Position numbers and translations under genes: made by a program. Of a stretch of DNA of 20,755 nt, positions 1 through 11,215 are shown piece after piece (position 1 is the first letter of the stretch; each line of letters begins with the position of its first letter). Below the pieces are notes generated by a model, which was not told the DNA's origin, searched no databases, and saw nothing but the letters and a program-made list of their open reading frames with translations. This DNA comes from Fragilariopsis cylindrus CCMP1102 (lineage: Eukaryota; Bacillariophyta; Bacillariophyceae; Bacillariales; Bacillariaceae), in NCBI GenBank assembly GCA_900095095.1, contig FMBT01000712.1:1-20755 (forward strand), written 5' to 3'.

Positions 1-1199
1 GGTCAATGCATGTACAACGATCTTTATCAATACCTCATCTAGCTAGCAGTGAATTGTGACATAGAGGTAGATTTGGAAGGCAGGAGAGTCAAAAGTAGAA
101 GGAGAAGGAGGAATAGTAATATAGTAGTAGTAATTTATTCTAGTCAAGATGTTCATATTTACTTGCATATATAATCGTTCTCTACCACCAAATATTTATG
201 TAAATTTTTTCCAGTACACAAGTAGGCAGCAGAATAGAGTTCCGTCTACACATGCGATGCGTCACTATCAGTTTTTGCGTTGATTTTTTCTTCTTTGGTA
301 AAGCTATACTCATCGTACGCATAATACCGTGACAACCGTCTATCATATCTCGCAATAAAGGAACTCCGAAAGCGCAATGCATATCCGTGATGGACGATAG
401 TAGGGATCGATAATTTTGTAGGAGTTAGAGAGACCATCGTCTGTCGCTTCAACAAATACACATACATACCTCCTGCATACCTCCTACCTACCTACCTACT
501 CATGAAGGAAGGAACTGCAAACAAGTTCTTTATACTAGCGATAATGCAAGTGTGTTTTCGTCTGTCCTTTTATCAAATAGATACGGTCACGCATATTAAC
601 TGCAATACAGTACCTTTTCTATTAATAAATGAAGGGATCGAATTATTGCGTGCCGTTTTACCAGAAACAAACTTTTAAGGGAATGAATGAATCGAATTAT
701 TGCGTGCCGTTAAACCAAAACAGACTTTTGAGGGTACTGTATGTTGTATGTTGCAGTACTTGTGTGTGTTGTAATAGTGGATGCATCATATTGTAAGACA
801 ATCAGTACTACTAAACGGTATTCACGTAAAAAAGATGAAGACGAAAGATAAAATACGTATGGTATGCACGTACGTATGAAAGATGAAGAAGGACGGTAAA
901 AAGTACACGTACTGAATGTGACGTACCGTTATATCGTAATCTATCTACAGTAAATAATAGGAAGTAGAAGTACATAATTTAGCAGTCGGCGGTGGTTGTA
1001 TGGTATTATTGACCATTTATTTGGTATTTATAGATTTACATTTACTTTTATTTAATATATATTGTGAGACATATTTTTTTCGAGAGAGATGAGATAATCC
1101 GAGAAGTATAAAATTGTTGAACGAATTTCTTCTTCACTGTCGTTTGTTCGTTAATCGTTCGTTAGTAGAAAGCAGAGCTAGAGCAACACGGTTGAGTGC
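1..1199. other. Intergenic region downstream of the silicon transporter
   Basis: I find no convincing gene here. The open frames are short, AT-rich and lack recognisable motifs. The stretch contains the 3' flank of the minus-strand transporter, purine-rich and TAC/CTAC simple-sequence tracts (about 80-130 and 470-500), and one short tandem duplication annotated separately. Confidence 0.6.
637..734. repeat. Two-copy tandem duplication, 54-bp period
   Basis: Positions 637-681 and 691-734 share the core ATCGAATTATTGCGTGCCGT followed by a similar A/C-rich tail ending in GAGGG or AAGGG. The copies differ by a few substitutions and one indel. No open frame crosses both. It looks like a local intergenic duplication. 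Confidence 0.8.
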
Positions 1200-2926
1200 T
1201 TACAAATCATCATCAGCTTCAAGATCCTTGACTGGTACACCAGCTTCAACATCAGCTTCAACATCATCATCTCCCATTGAAGCACGAAGGTCACGGATAC
1301 TTCCAGATTGACGTTTGTTGACGGACTTGAGAGCATCAATTTCTAATCTCAAAGCATCTTCAAAGATCTTCTTTTCTGCATCAGTTTCAGCTAACTTGAT
1401 GTGTCCACGAAGTTCACTGATGTTGTCCATAACCTTTCCACGTTGGTTGGCGAATGATTCTTGGACTAAGTCCATGTATTCACGAGTAATGGTGTGACGT
1501 CCAACAGCATGTGCTGTCATGTTGGTTCCTACATCAAGATGTTGATTAATTTCTTCATCATCGGCGTAACCTTTGGCAGCACGTTCTTCTGGTGTTCCAA
1601 CATATACTTCATCCATTTGGTATCCCATTGCCTTACGTTGAATGACAGCAAATAACCAAGCAGCAGAACAGATACCGGTTGCTTCAAGGAATAACGCGGC
1701 TTGTAAGAAGATGTATACAACAGGGTTGGATAAGAAAGCAATAGGGAAGCTAGAAGCAACCAATTGCCATGCAATAGATCCAAGGATGGTTGTGGTAAGA
1801 GCACCCATAAAACCAAGATTGAACATAGCTTGGACCCAATCAGAAACACCAAAGATATTATCATCGACACCAATTTCAACATTGATAGTTGTTACACGTG
1901 CAATCACAAAGAAGCATAATGTAACAGTCATTTGACGACCACACATAAATCCTGGAAGATTCTTTCCACTGTTACGGAATAAGCAATCACATGTCTTGAG
2001 GGCCAAGGATGAATCACCACGTTCAGACTTAGGAAGTTTGGAGACGGTAAAAAATGCAATTTGCATACCTTCAAGAAGACCAACACAACACATTAGGACG
2101 AGGAATGCAATTAATCCGACAGTATTTGGTACACCAGCCCAGATTGTAGTTTGTCCACGGTATAGAGCATCAATAGTAACGGCAAGAGCGAAACCAAGAA
2201 TACCAACAGAGAATAAGATACGTCCCCAGTAGAAAACAAGGACTGCACCGGTCTTGGTGGGTTCGTTTGATTCAACAGGTTTGCCTGCAGCCCAGTATGC
2301 CATCATACGGATGAGATATGATGTGTGCATGACGCCGGTTACTTCAATACCGGCAGCAACCCAATAGGTAAGGTCATAAAGTGGGTATTGATATAATCAA
2401 GCATACAATGCGAGGCATTGACTTGAGACGTTAATTGACCAATGATAACATTTTGTAAGACCATAGCAATACCAGATCCAAGGAAGATATTGATAATCCA
2501 TTGTGGTAATCCCAAGACAGGAAGGGATGCATCAATTGGTGCTCCGCACAGACCGATAGTAAAGTTAATAAAGATAACCATAAATTGACGTCCCATTAGG
2601 TAACGGTCAAGGTTATCACCCTTGTGTCCCCATCCGGTGATCTTGTATGTAATTGGATGAGATTCACGGTATAATTCACGATCAACTGGTGGTAGACCAA
2701 CCATTGAACATTGTCCACCTTCCACCATTGACATCCAGATAATGAGGACCCAAAGGATAATTCCAGCAGCAGCTGGATGGATATCACGTGCAAATTGTGT
2801 GTTACCAGTAGCAATTAATGCCAAAACTACAACAACAGAAAAGGTTACAAGGACTGTACTGATAGCAATACGGATCTTATCAAGACCGGTATTGACGCCA
2901 TGATAATGAGTTGCACCTTCCGACAT
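1200..2926 (-). CDS. SIT: Silicon (silicic acid) transporter, frameshifted
   Basis: Sodium-coupled silicic acid uptake carrier of the diatom SIT family, acting in the plasma or silica-vesicle membrane. The first segment starts at 2926 (MSEGATHYHG). It carries EGGQ at residues 69-72, GRQ at 112-114, GQL at 163-165 and CMLD at 174-177. The second segment, open to 1200, repeats the pair as EGMQ and CGRQ, matching the two-fold SIT architecture of about ten membrane helices. It ends in a charged, probably coiled-coil cytosolic tail of about 100 residues. The two segments lie in different frames and meet at 2367-2374. Sequence on both sides (HFMT, then TYWVAAGIEVTGVMH) fits the family with one base missing from a TT run. 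The corrected length of about 574 residues suits a SIT. No intron signals fit the break. It may be a sequencing error, one allele or a pseudogene. Family call is very firm; integrity is uncertain. Confidence 0.95.
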
Positions 2927-4258
2927 GATTTCTTTTTGTTATCTCGAATTGTTATTTGAAGTAATAGGATATTAAAATTATGAGAGAAGTAATTGTTTTT
3001 CTTTTCTTTTGTTTTCGTTAACGTTTTCGTTGTTGTTGTTGTCGTCGTTTGAGGATTGCAGATCTTAATTTGAACAATGATTTCTACACACTACTCACGG
3101 TGTTTGTTAGCTATTTGTTCTTGGTTAGTCACAACAATTCACGTTCCGCCACAATCGGGGAGTTTAGTACAGTAACCGTTCGCTAACAGTCAAATTGTTT
3201 TAAACCGCGAGCGACACCGCCAGGTTTTTCTGTACCCGTGATGATTCGATTCATTGCTGCTTGTGAACTGTTGAACGATAAAATAAATTTCTTTATTCAT
3301 AACGGTAAGCGTTTAAAATAGTAGAATGTTCGGGACTTTTTAAATTATTTGACGTTAGGAGTGTCAAATGTGTTTTCATCAATCGTGGAAAAGTGAATAT
3401 AAATAATACTAAACGGTTAACATGATGTGCGTAGATTACTAAACCCGGGGGCGATAGGAAATTAAATTCGGAAAGTCCCACACATTGCACTATCTGTACT
3501 GGCATTTTTCTCTAACCCGTATGACGGCTGCTACTAAATTTTATCGCAAAAAGTTATGTATTTCATCGCGGCACTCATGTACAACTTACTGTCCCCGTTT
3601 CGTGGGATTGACTTGTTATGCGCTTTGGTTCGCATTTTTACGCCTATTACGGTTGAGACAGAACAATTTTTTACTTTACTTCAACAATTGATGACAGAAC
3701 TTTTGTCAGACGGTGCATCGCTAAACACGAAGCTCAACTAGGAATATGATGAGAGTCACGTGTTACATAAGATCCCTTGTACAGTACTACAACAATGTAC
3801 AGTATGACGCATTTCCATACCCGTGGATATTCGACTTCTACGGTACTAGTAGTAGTTAGATAAATGCTTCGCATCATACTATTATTCATGACTGAGAATT
3901 CATGTATTCGACTACTTCGACTCAACCTATCGTTCCTTCAAGCAGCTCCTCCAAAAGGGTATCTTTTTTTTGCTTCATCACATAAAACACATATTAACCT
4001 CATACACAGTCCAAGTGTACCTCATGCCCGTAACGCACCATAATAAATTTTATCCCATTGCACACACCCTTCTCGATTGATTGTCTCATACGGTACGGTA
4101 GACTAACACTACTATGACGCGGCGATTGTCGATTTTCTGGATCCACGGGCGGATTAAAAGCTATCGAGAGAGATGATGCGACTTGATTTGAAAACGCTTC
4201 GTCCGCGTAATAGGCTGGCTGGTGGTTTCCCGTGAAATCTAAAACTTACTAAGGCAGA
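2927..4258. other. Intergenic region upstream of the silicon transporter
   Basis: This holds the 5' flank of the minus-strand transporter, including T-rich and TTG/TCG simple-sequence tracts at about 2995-3050. Short plus-strand frames around 3485-3741 have no motif or family resemblance that I recognise. I could not identify a defined promoter element. Confidence 0.55.
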
Positions 4259-4290
4259 CCCTAACCCTAACCCTAACCCTAACCCTAACC
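4259..4290. repeat. Interstitial telomeric repeat (CCCTAA)5
   Basis: Five perfect CCCTAA units run from 4259 to 4288 and end in a further CC. They are followed at once by a GA dinucleotide run at 4291-4301. This is the C-rich strand of the TTAGGG-type telomere repeat used by many stramenopiles. Ordinary unique-looking sequence and genes lie on both sides, so it is internal rather than a chromosome end in this assembly. Confidence 0.95.
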
Positions 4291-4349
4291 GAGAGAGAGA
4301 GGAAAGCGTCACAAAACAACTAACAAACGACTACAACTAAAAATAGAAC

Positions 4350-4379
4350 CGATATATCAGCCGCAATATTGATATATCG
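4350..4379. repeat. Inverted repeat with 10-bp arms
   Basis: CGATATATCA at 4350-4359 is matched by its exact reverse complement, TGATATATCG, at 4370-4379, with a 10-base spacer. It lies about 60 bases from the telomeric repeat. It could form a hairpin or be a dyad protein-binding site; AT-rich dyads also arise by chance. Confidence 0.7.
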
Positions 4380-5138
4380 TATTGGCCGCTCAAGCTTTAA
4401 TGAATCGCTAATTTGACCACGATCGAACCTAATAATTCCAAGGAAACGTACTGTTGCTCATTAAGGAAAATCCATCCCGAGACGACGGCAAGTAGCAATG
4501 GTAATGGCAATGCTCCATTGAAATAACTGGCACGGAAACCTAAAGATTTTCACGAAAAATTGAAAGCAAACTTCACTAAAGATAGAGGTGATGTCAAAAT
4601 AATGTTATCAAAATACTATACAGACAATCTCAATACGAAGATTACTTTACTAGATATTGTGCAGATCCAACCGAAGCCAAGTGCCGTTGGTTGACCTGAT
4701 ACCTTACATTATCCTCACAGTGCAGATGTCGAATTCTTTTCCCATTCTTTCAGTGTTCTATTAACTGCGGTCAATGGTGGGTTACGACGAATGGGGGGAC
4801 TAGACGATAGACAATACTGCTCCTACGTATCATACTAGAATATATGATATATCAAATAATTATTATTTGTAGCTCGGAATCGATCCTATTTTACGATCCA
4901 TTTGCTACCTTGAGAAATCTTGAGAAAGACACATCATCTCTTTCATTCCTGAACGCAACGTATGGAATCAAAATATATAAATTACTGTAATAGCTGCGGT
5001 ATAGCTAGCTAGAGAATTGTTTTCTTCTAAACGACAGATCAGTCAAAGAAATCTGCCATTCGGAAGCTGACTTAAAAGCGAAATCTTTTTTAATGGAGCG
5101 AGAAAGCGAGAGCTATCTGATTGCTAAAAAACGCTATT

Positions 5139-5158
5139 TACACGCGTATACGCGTGTA
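5139..5158. repeat. Perfect 20-bp palindrome containing two ACGCGT boxes
   Basis: TACACGCGTA followed by TACGCGTGTA is a perfect, spacer-free dyad containing two ACGCGT motifs. A third ACGCGT lies at 5438-5443, just before the receptor start codon. ACGCGT is the core of the fungal MluI cell-cycle box; a regulatory role here is inference. Confidence 0.8.
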
Positions 5159-5466
5159 CTCCTATTCAAGTCCGGTACTGTCTAGTGTTACTTCAAGTAC
5201 TTCAGTTCCTTAAGTAAACACAAAAGTTATAAGTAAATGTGGTAATGGCAAAGAAATTTCTTTATATGGAACTTTAGTATCAGTATTCATTGTAACAAAC
5301 TTCCAGATAAAAAATAGACTCGTTGAATTTTATTTGTTTTGGCATGCTTCGCTACTTTACGTAGTCACTGCATTATTACATGCACAACAGCACAAGAACA
5401 AACTGCTTTTAAATCGTATCACTAAACAACGAGTTGCACGCGTGATAGTTTCAAACAGTCGAAATC

Positions 5467-7393
5467 ATGTCAAGTGACGTAACGGCATCATCAGATGCAA
5501 GATGCGACGAAAGCAAATGCGTCTCATGGCTTAGCGGTGATCTTTTTAGATTTTCTTTTACTTGTTATTCTGATAAATTTCTTCATCCTATGACGTGTGC
5601 CCATGGATACACTCCACGTATTGTGGATGCAGAACCTATTGGTCTGAACCTTCTTGTTCCTTATCAGTATTACACGTGTTGTCCACCACATCTACCACCA
5701 AATAATTTCATTGTAAGTCGACACTGCTCAAATTCCTCATCAATCTTTATTAATGATGCTAACAAAGCAGAAGAGACAGGTATAATACACAATAGCACTA
5801 TTATTTGTGAAGACAAAAAGCGACCATACCCCGCAAAAATGGCAAATTGGGGTAAAATGGAATCGTTTGTGTGTTGTGACTCTATTATTGAACCCACTGA
5901 TAATAAAACAATTAACTTCGTAGATGAAACAGAATGCGTGCCCTTTAGTGATGAAAATTATCTTGCTTCCACCGTAGGGACCTCTTATGGTCTCATTATT
6001 CCAATGAGTTGCAACAATAAAGGCATTTATAGTGAATTTCAGTTCCCAAAAATAGTTGATCAAACAGTTTCCCCCAGTTTTTACCACTACGAATGCTGCA
6101 AGACAGGATCTAAGACACTGCCTTTTCTTCAGAATGCTACATTCAAATGGACAATTTACCCACAGATTGCTGTTTCAATAATTTCCGTAATTTCTTGTAT
6201 GGTATTAATTATTGCTTTGTTAATTCCTTTGGGGTTGTATGCAAGAAAAACTTACGAAGAATCGACAAATACAAATACCAGTACCAGTACAAATACAAAT
6301 ACAAGATCGTGTGTAAATAGATCTAGACCAACAAACACAAATGCAAATGCAAGCACAGATCCGCCCTTTAGTGGCTACAATTTATATCTGATATATCTTG
6401 CTATTCCCGATATGATCCTCAATACTTATCTTCTTGGGATTTACAGTAGTTACGCCAATCAGAAATATGACCACCATTTCAATGGATTAATTATTCATGA
6501 TAGGACATTTCATCCATTTGAAGGTGCATTTGTGATAGCATGCTCAACTGCAAATTTGGTAAGAATATTGTTTGCTGAGGTTTGACACTTCTCTTCTTCT
6601 TTATTTTATGTAGTGTCCTACAATTTACCAATATATTACCACTTGAAATTAGAAATATTCACCAAAATCGTATTCTTTGCTAAATTTATATTGAATGCAA
6701 TCCAAGTATCTAAATTGTGTCATTTCCTACGAAGTACTTATTTTACTTCGAAATTCCTATAATGCAACCCGATGTGATCCGCCAAGTTTAATAAAGGTAA
6801 CATTACAAGCAGCATTGGTATATAGCATTGCTATACTTGCATTTATTATTTACTATTTCATAGGCAGAAAACAACATAAATCATTTTATCAGGGCGATGC
6901 TGACAGATATAAATATTATAAAAATGTAAATTTATATTGGAGTTTGGTGATAACATACATATTCCCAATTATCTTTTTTGGTTATGTGTGGATCACTATT
7001 TGGTTCTGTGGTTACATGCCATCTGCAACAGGAAGGATGAAAGAATTGGTAAGAGAACTCTTGTGCTTAACTTAATCTAGAGCATTTATAACCCCAAAGA
7101 TATTCTCACCGTACAATTGCTTGTACCACAAACTCTTGTCATGTTTTTAGGTCTGGTACTTCTTTCGTATAATTATCATTTTTTATGCAATTTGGCTTCC
7201 AGGAATGGCCCTCATAGTCATTGGCGTAGTAGAAAAAGATAGGTTTTACAGATATATCTGCATTGGTTATCTCTTCTGTGGTATACAGCCAATTGTATCA
7301 ACTTGCATGGCAATGACAAAATCTGATGTGAGGAAATATACACGAGATCTAATCACCCTTTCATATGTTAGAAAAGCAAGTGCGACTAGCTAG
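5467..7393 (+). CDS. Seven-transmembrane GPCR-like receptor with Cys-rich ectodomain
   Basis: Three exons: 5467-6558, 6707-7048 and 7151-7393. The introns are 148 and 102 bases, both phase 0, each with a GTAAGA donor and an AG acceptor, giving about 558 residues. The extracellular half (1-225) has about 15 cysteines and several N-glycosylation sequons (NSS, NST, NKT, NAT). Membrane helices lie near 228-258, 303-325, 350-380, 391-417, 441-469, 479-505 and 513-536. A Thr/Asn-rich low-complexity loop (about 267-297) separates helices 1 and 2. Exon joins restore continuous helix 3 (FVIACSTANL to YLNCVISYEV) and helix 6, which supports the splicing model. It probably senses an external ligand at the plasma membrane. 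No signal peptide is seen at ATG 5467, so an unrecognised upstream exon is possible. The 7TM call is firm; coupling to G proteins and ligand are unknown. Confidence 0.8.
6265..6305 (+). repeat. ACAAAT/ACCAGT microsatellite inside the receptor gene
   Basis: Six-base units alternate between ACAAAT-like and ACCAGT-like forms and encode the alternating Thr-Asn/Thr-Ser loop between membrane helices 1 and 2. The unit length is a multiple of three, so copy-number change would alter loop length without breaking the frame. Confidence 0.75.
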
Positions 7394-7800
7394 CTAAAAC
7401 AGCCCGGCAACGATGACGACAACGACATAAGTAAACAAATATATATATTAATATGAGACTGTTGAATGTAATTGACAAATCTCCTATTGTTTATTATTAT
7501 ATTATGTTACAAACTAAATTAACTCTCATGCAGCGAGGTCGAAAGAAAACGATAGCAATATATAATAAGGGCTATGTTTGCTTTCTCTCTTGTCGTTGTT
7601 GTTACAATAGTTGTTATGTAGGTTTATCATGCATGACCAGATCTGATATGTATGATCATACTGGTTTCGAATCTGTTATGACTAGTGTGATCGTTTATTT
7701 GAGAAGTATTTGTCGTTCCTTTTCCTCTATTTTCTGCTATAGCAGTTAGTGATCCATGCTGTACAGCAGGTATATGTACACATATTCAATGATCCAATTT
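7394..7800. other. Intergenic region between convergent genes
   Basis: The receptor and the secreted Cys-rich gene converge here, so it holds both 3' flanks. A plus-strand frame at 7453-7749 is Cys- and Tyr-rich but has no family resemblance and no sign of coding. I see nothing else. Confidence 0.55.
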
Positions 7801-8816
7801 TTACGACCATCTTCCGAGACAATGTTCATCGGATTTCCTCCATACGCAGCCCTTCCGGATGCATCCGGATCGTTTCTTACCTGCACATTGTGCTGTTTCT
7901 AATGCGGTCATGCAAATACCTTGACTTTTTCTATTCTTTCTTTTCCAGCTACATCCAAAAGTTTTAATGCATGGCTTCTTCGTCTCACGATTACTACAAA
8001 TGTCAGAAGTTGGTTCTTCTGTAGTAGGAGTGGTAGATGGAGCGTAGTCGGTTGATGGTTTAGTAGTCGGGATGTTGGATGGAGAGACGGTTCCTACGCG
8101 TGGACCAGCAATATTATCAAGATTACAGCATTCTGGTCCACTCTTCTGTTGAATAATTGGACAGTATGTTGAACTAAATATTCCCTCTGCAGCTGCGAGG
8201 TATAGGCCATCACAATTTTGTCGCCCGAACAAACCTGTATCCGTTATTTTTTTTCTATTGGGTTCTGGAATAAAATCGAAATCTAAACCTGATGCTTCAC
8301 AAATATCACACGATGGATTAGGATCCTTAAATACAAAAACAAATCATGATAGATTGAAACAGAACATCGTGTGTTAGCATTTAAAAAGTACAATGATGTA
8401 TTATAGTATATAAACTTCTCGAGATACTTGCAGGGGACAAACACAGAACTTACCTTCACGTTGTCTATTGGAGACGGAATATTAGGACCCTCACAATCGC
8501 ATAGGTAAAACCATACAAGATATTGTGTCAGTCCACACAATTCCGCTTCTCCTGGACTTCCACCAGATGGTTGTACATCTTGAACCCACTCCTGCAATTC
8601 ACCACACGTAGTTTTTCTTCCGCTCGATTGTGTGAAACTTTTACTCGGATTTATCAATACTCTCTCTCCTTCCGGAGATTCGCGACAAACGTTACATGCG
8701 TATTCGTCAGGTCCTGTTAAAGGAGCTCCTTGGCAATGCAAAGCAAAGGAAGAAAGTACTAGTAGGGTGATTCGTAACCACAAACAAGGAACAGACGAAA
8801 ATGTAGAAGGCATCAT
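7801..8816 (-). CDS. Secreted Cys-rich protein with duplicated CxxC domain
   Basis: Two exons on the minus strand: 8816-8454 and 8325-7801. The 128-base phase-0 intron has donor GTAAGT and acceptor TTTAAG. The product is about 295 residues. A signal peptide covers about residues 1-30 (hydrophobic core LRITLLVLSSFAL). The first domain has CNVC at 41-44, then C71, C94 and CDC at 106-108. A second copy starts with CDIC at 127-130 and continues through NCDG and YCP to a CC pair. A Ser/Thr/Pro-rich linker follows, then a C-terminal region with two C...GC-x-W...C units (GCSW, GCVW). It is likely extracellular or wall-associated, stabilised by disulfides. I have seen similar CxxC proteins in diatom genomes but know no function or name. 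The gene model is well supported because the intron joins two copies of the same domain in frame. Confidence 0.8.
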
Positions 8817-11215
8817 TATCTTAAGTATGAATATATGGATCGTGAAAATTATTGTGAGTATGTGGTGGAAGTTTATCTCAAGAAAATTCCTTCGATATTA
8901 TGCTACAGTTATGCATAACATACAATGATGACTGCTTTCTGTAAGATTTAATGACTGGTAACTGTTCCAAGTATTTTCCTCGACGATTATAAACGATTAG
9001 TCAAGATAGAACAAGATGAAACAAGATGAAACAAGATTGGCAATATTAATATTACTATGCCCGTTTCGTTTTTTTTGTCAAAGGTACTTTCTGTTGGAGT
9101 AGCTTGACAAAATTTCGAAATTTCAAGTCATAAGCACTTTGGATTTATGTAAAACCGACGAAATTTTCAAAGAAAAGGAATCGTTGAGTGAAATTTAGGT
9201 TTATACGTGAACTCGAATTTCAGGTTTTGCTTTGTAAAGTTAGGTTTTGGTCGAAAGAGTCAGTCAAGACTTTGTAATACTTCGAAGTATCTATCGATCT
9301 GACCATTATGGGTCGTTTGTGTGGATGTATAAGTGAATTTCCTGTAGTTATTAGTTCATGTTGCTGTGCCGTTAATACTATCTCATTGCTGTTGTATTCA
9401 TGTGCTTTAATTACGATCACCAAGCCTCATAAAATGGAGACTACTCAGATATAAAACAAATACGAATCGTGGTAGTCTTGGATTGTAGTATCGTGCTAAT
9501 TTATTACCAATATTAGACGACTACGAATGCAGTAGTGATAATAACGACGTGGGTGGTGCTGGTGCTCGCTGATTATGAAGGACTTATTGTGATGGTTGTA
9601 TCATAATCGATAAAATACCTCGTGTGGATGATAAGAATGATACTATAATTGAAATTGCTACTTGTAATACTAATACAGCAATATTGAAGCTCTTCCTCAT
9701 GATAGAATCCTCTAATTCTTCGATATTCTTGTAAGTGAAGACGATTGATTTCTGTCACTCTATCTATTATTGTTACATATTCCTACTGTTTGAGAAGTTG
9801 CAGACTTGTATATATCATGGTGGTGTGTATTGTTGTTATCGTCGTGTTGGAAGAAAAAAAAAAGATGAAAACAATTGATGATTGATTTAGTCCTTTTTTG
9901 AATAATTATTTTGGAAGGACGGGACTAATAGAGTTGTTTCTTCAACTAGTGATTTTTACTCCAAATTCTACGCGCGTGCATTTTTGGGCCTTGAAGAATT
10001 TTTTTTAGGCCTTGAATCAATCTTTAATTAGCCTGATTACTTGTTGTCAAAGTTTTCGAGCTCTTTAAAATTGATTTTCTATTCTTCCTGTATTGTGATT
10101 TTAATTACAGTACCAGTCTGTTGCATCGTCGTAAGCATTGTATCTTACAGCACCTCGTTTTCATCTTTGACTATAGTCATATACAATGTTGGTTGTGACG
10201 ATTTTTTTGAAAACATGTACCATCCGACATATTTCTGGCTGGAGGAGTTGTTTTATAACAGTCTGAGGGGGAGCGGTGACAATTAAAGATGATATGGAAT
10301 CTTTAGATAATATATAAAGATACCAAAGATCGCAATCCTCGCCACTCGCCTATGTTGTCTTTCACTATGAATATGGTAGGAGCAGCGTACATTACTACCA
10401 TACTACCACTTCATTTTTAGCATTTTCCGAGAGTCCAACTGATTGTGTCCTAAATGCTACAGCAATCTTATTTCATTTGCGAATTGGACAATCTAGGCGA
10501 AACTGTCAAGTTCTTGCTGAACGTGGAACGTCGTGGTACTGCTTCCATAAATGCTGACAGCAGTAGAGTCAAACTTATGTTTGAACGAACTCAAGTTCGA
10601 TCATACTAATCAACTAACGTTACTATGTGTAAAATATTGAACGAAGAAACGAGACTAAAAAATGAAACGCTACCTAGTAGAAGAAGGAAAGAATGATAAA
10701 AATAAGGACTATTTATCATTATCGTGGTATTTGTGTGAAGCTAAGAAGTGGTTACATGTAGGCTGTTATCAATCAATATATTGACCTTGGCTGAATGATT
10801 GATTGATGATGCGTGTGACGTTATATTAATGTTTTGTTGTTATGAGTTCATTTTTGATTAAAATAGTACGTTAGAAAATTGGATTATTATTGATTATTTT
10901 GATTGTCATTGACATCGACATCATAAAAGTAGTGATGATGATTTTGATGATGATTGTTGCTATAGTTGCTACTAATAGTTGTATGAAGTAATAGGTGCAC
11001 CAGCTGAATCGTCGACGTCGACGTTTTCTCTAGAAATATCATGTTGCTGTTGCTGTTGATATTCTGTTGAACATGATGCAGTATGTATAAGAGAAATTGG
11101 ATAAGATAAGATAAAATAAAATAAGATACGTGTGGTCAGATAATTACTTAGTTTGAATAAAGAGAAACAAACAGAAAGAAAAAGGATTATACAACTGCCT
11201 ATGAAATAGCTTAAC
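8817..11215. other. Long intergenic region
   Basis: No supported gene. The left end is the 5' flank of the secreted Cys-rich gene; the right end is the 3' flank of the HMG-box gene. Frames around 9220-9423, 9573-9758 and 10041-10286 are short, lack good starts or resemble no known protein. A small 10-bp tandem repeat is listed separately. Confidence 0.55.
9003..9038. repeat. Short tandem repeat, 10-bp unit
   Basis: About 3.6 copies of an AAGATGAAAC unit, the first copy with one substitution. It is intergenic and shows no link to a gene. Confidence 0.75.

Larger units (their letters stand above)
4303..5466. other. Gene-free region upstream of the 7TM receptor gene
   Basis: No coding region is supported. 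It contains two symmetrical sequences annotated separately (4350-4379 and 5139-5158) and the likely promoter of the receptor gene. A stop codon at 5446-5448, in frame with the receptor, closes the frame upstream of ATG 5467. Confidence 0.55.

Noticed and set aside
1200..2330. Independent gene starting at MHTSYLIRMM
   Set aside because: This ATG lies inside the transporter; the sequence before it continues the SIT family pattern, so it is the second part of a frameshifted gene.
3485..3741. Two overlapping plus-strand frames of 61-68 codons
   Set aside because: Short, mutually exclusive frames with no motif and no splice partners that I could find.
6614..6694. Alternative first-intron acceptor TATGTAG in the receptor gene
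   Set aside because: Reading on in phase 0 from 6614 meets a stop within 11 codons, whereas the acceptor at 6706 restores helix 3 in frame.
7655..7680. TTCGAATC as a possible tRNA T-loop
   Set aside because: No matching acceptor, D or anticodon stems could be placed around it.
10041..10286. 81-codon plus-strand hydrophobic frame
   Set aside because: It begins with TTG, has no good ATG and resembles no protein; AT-rich DNA readily encodes hydrophobic runs.
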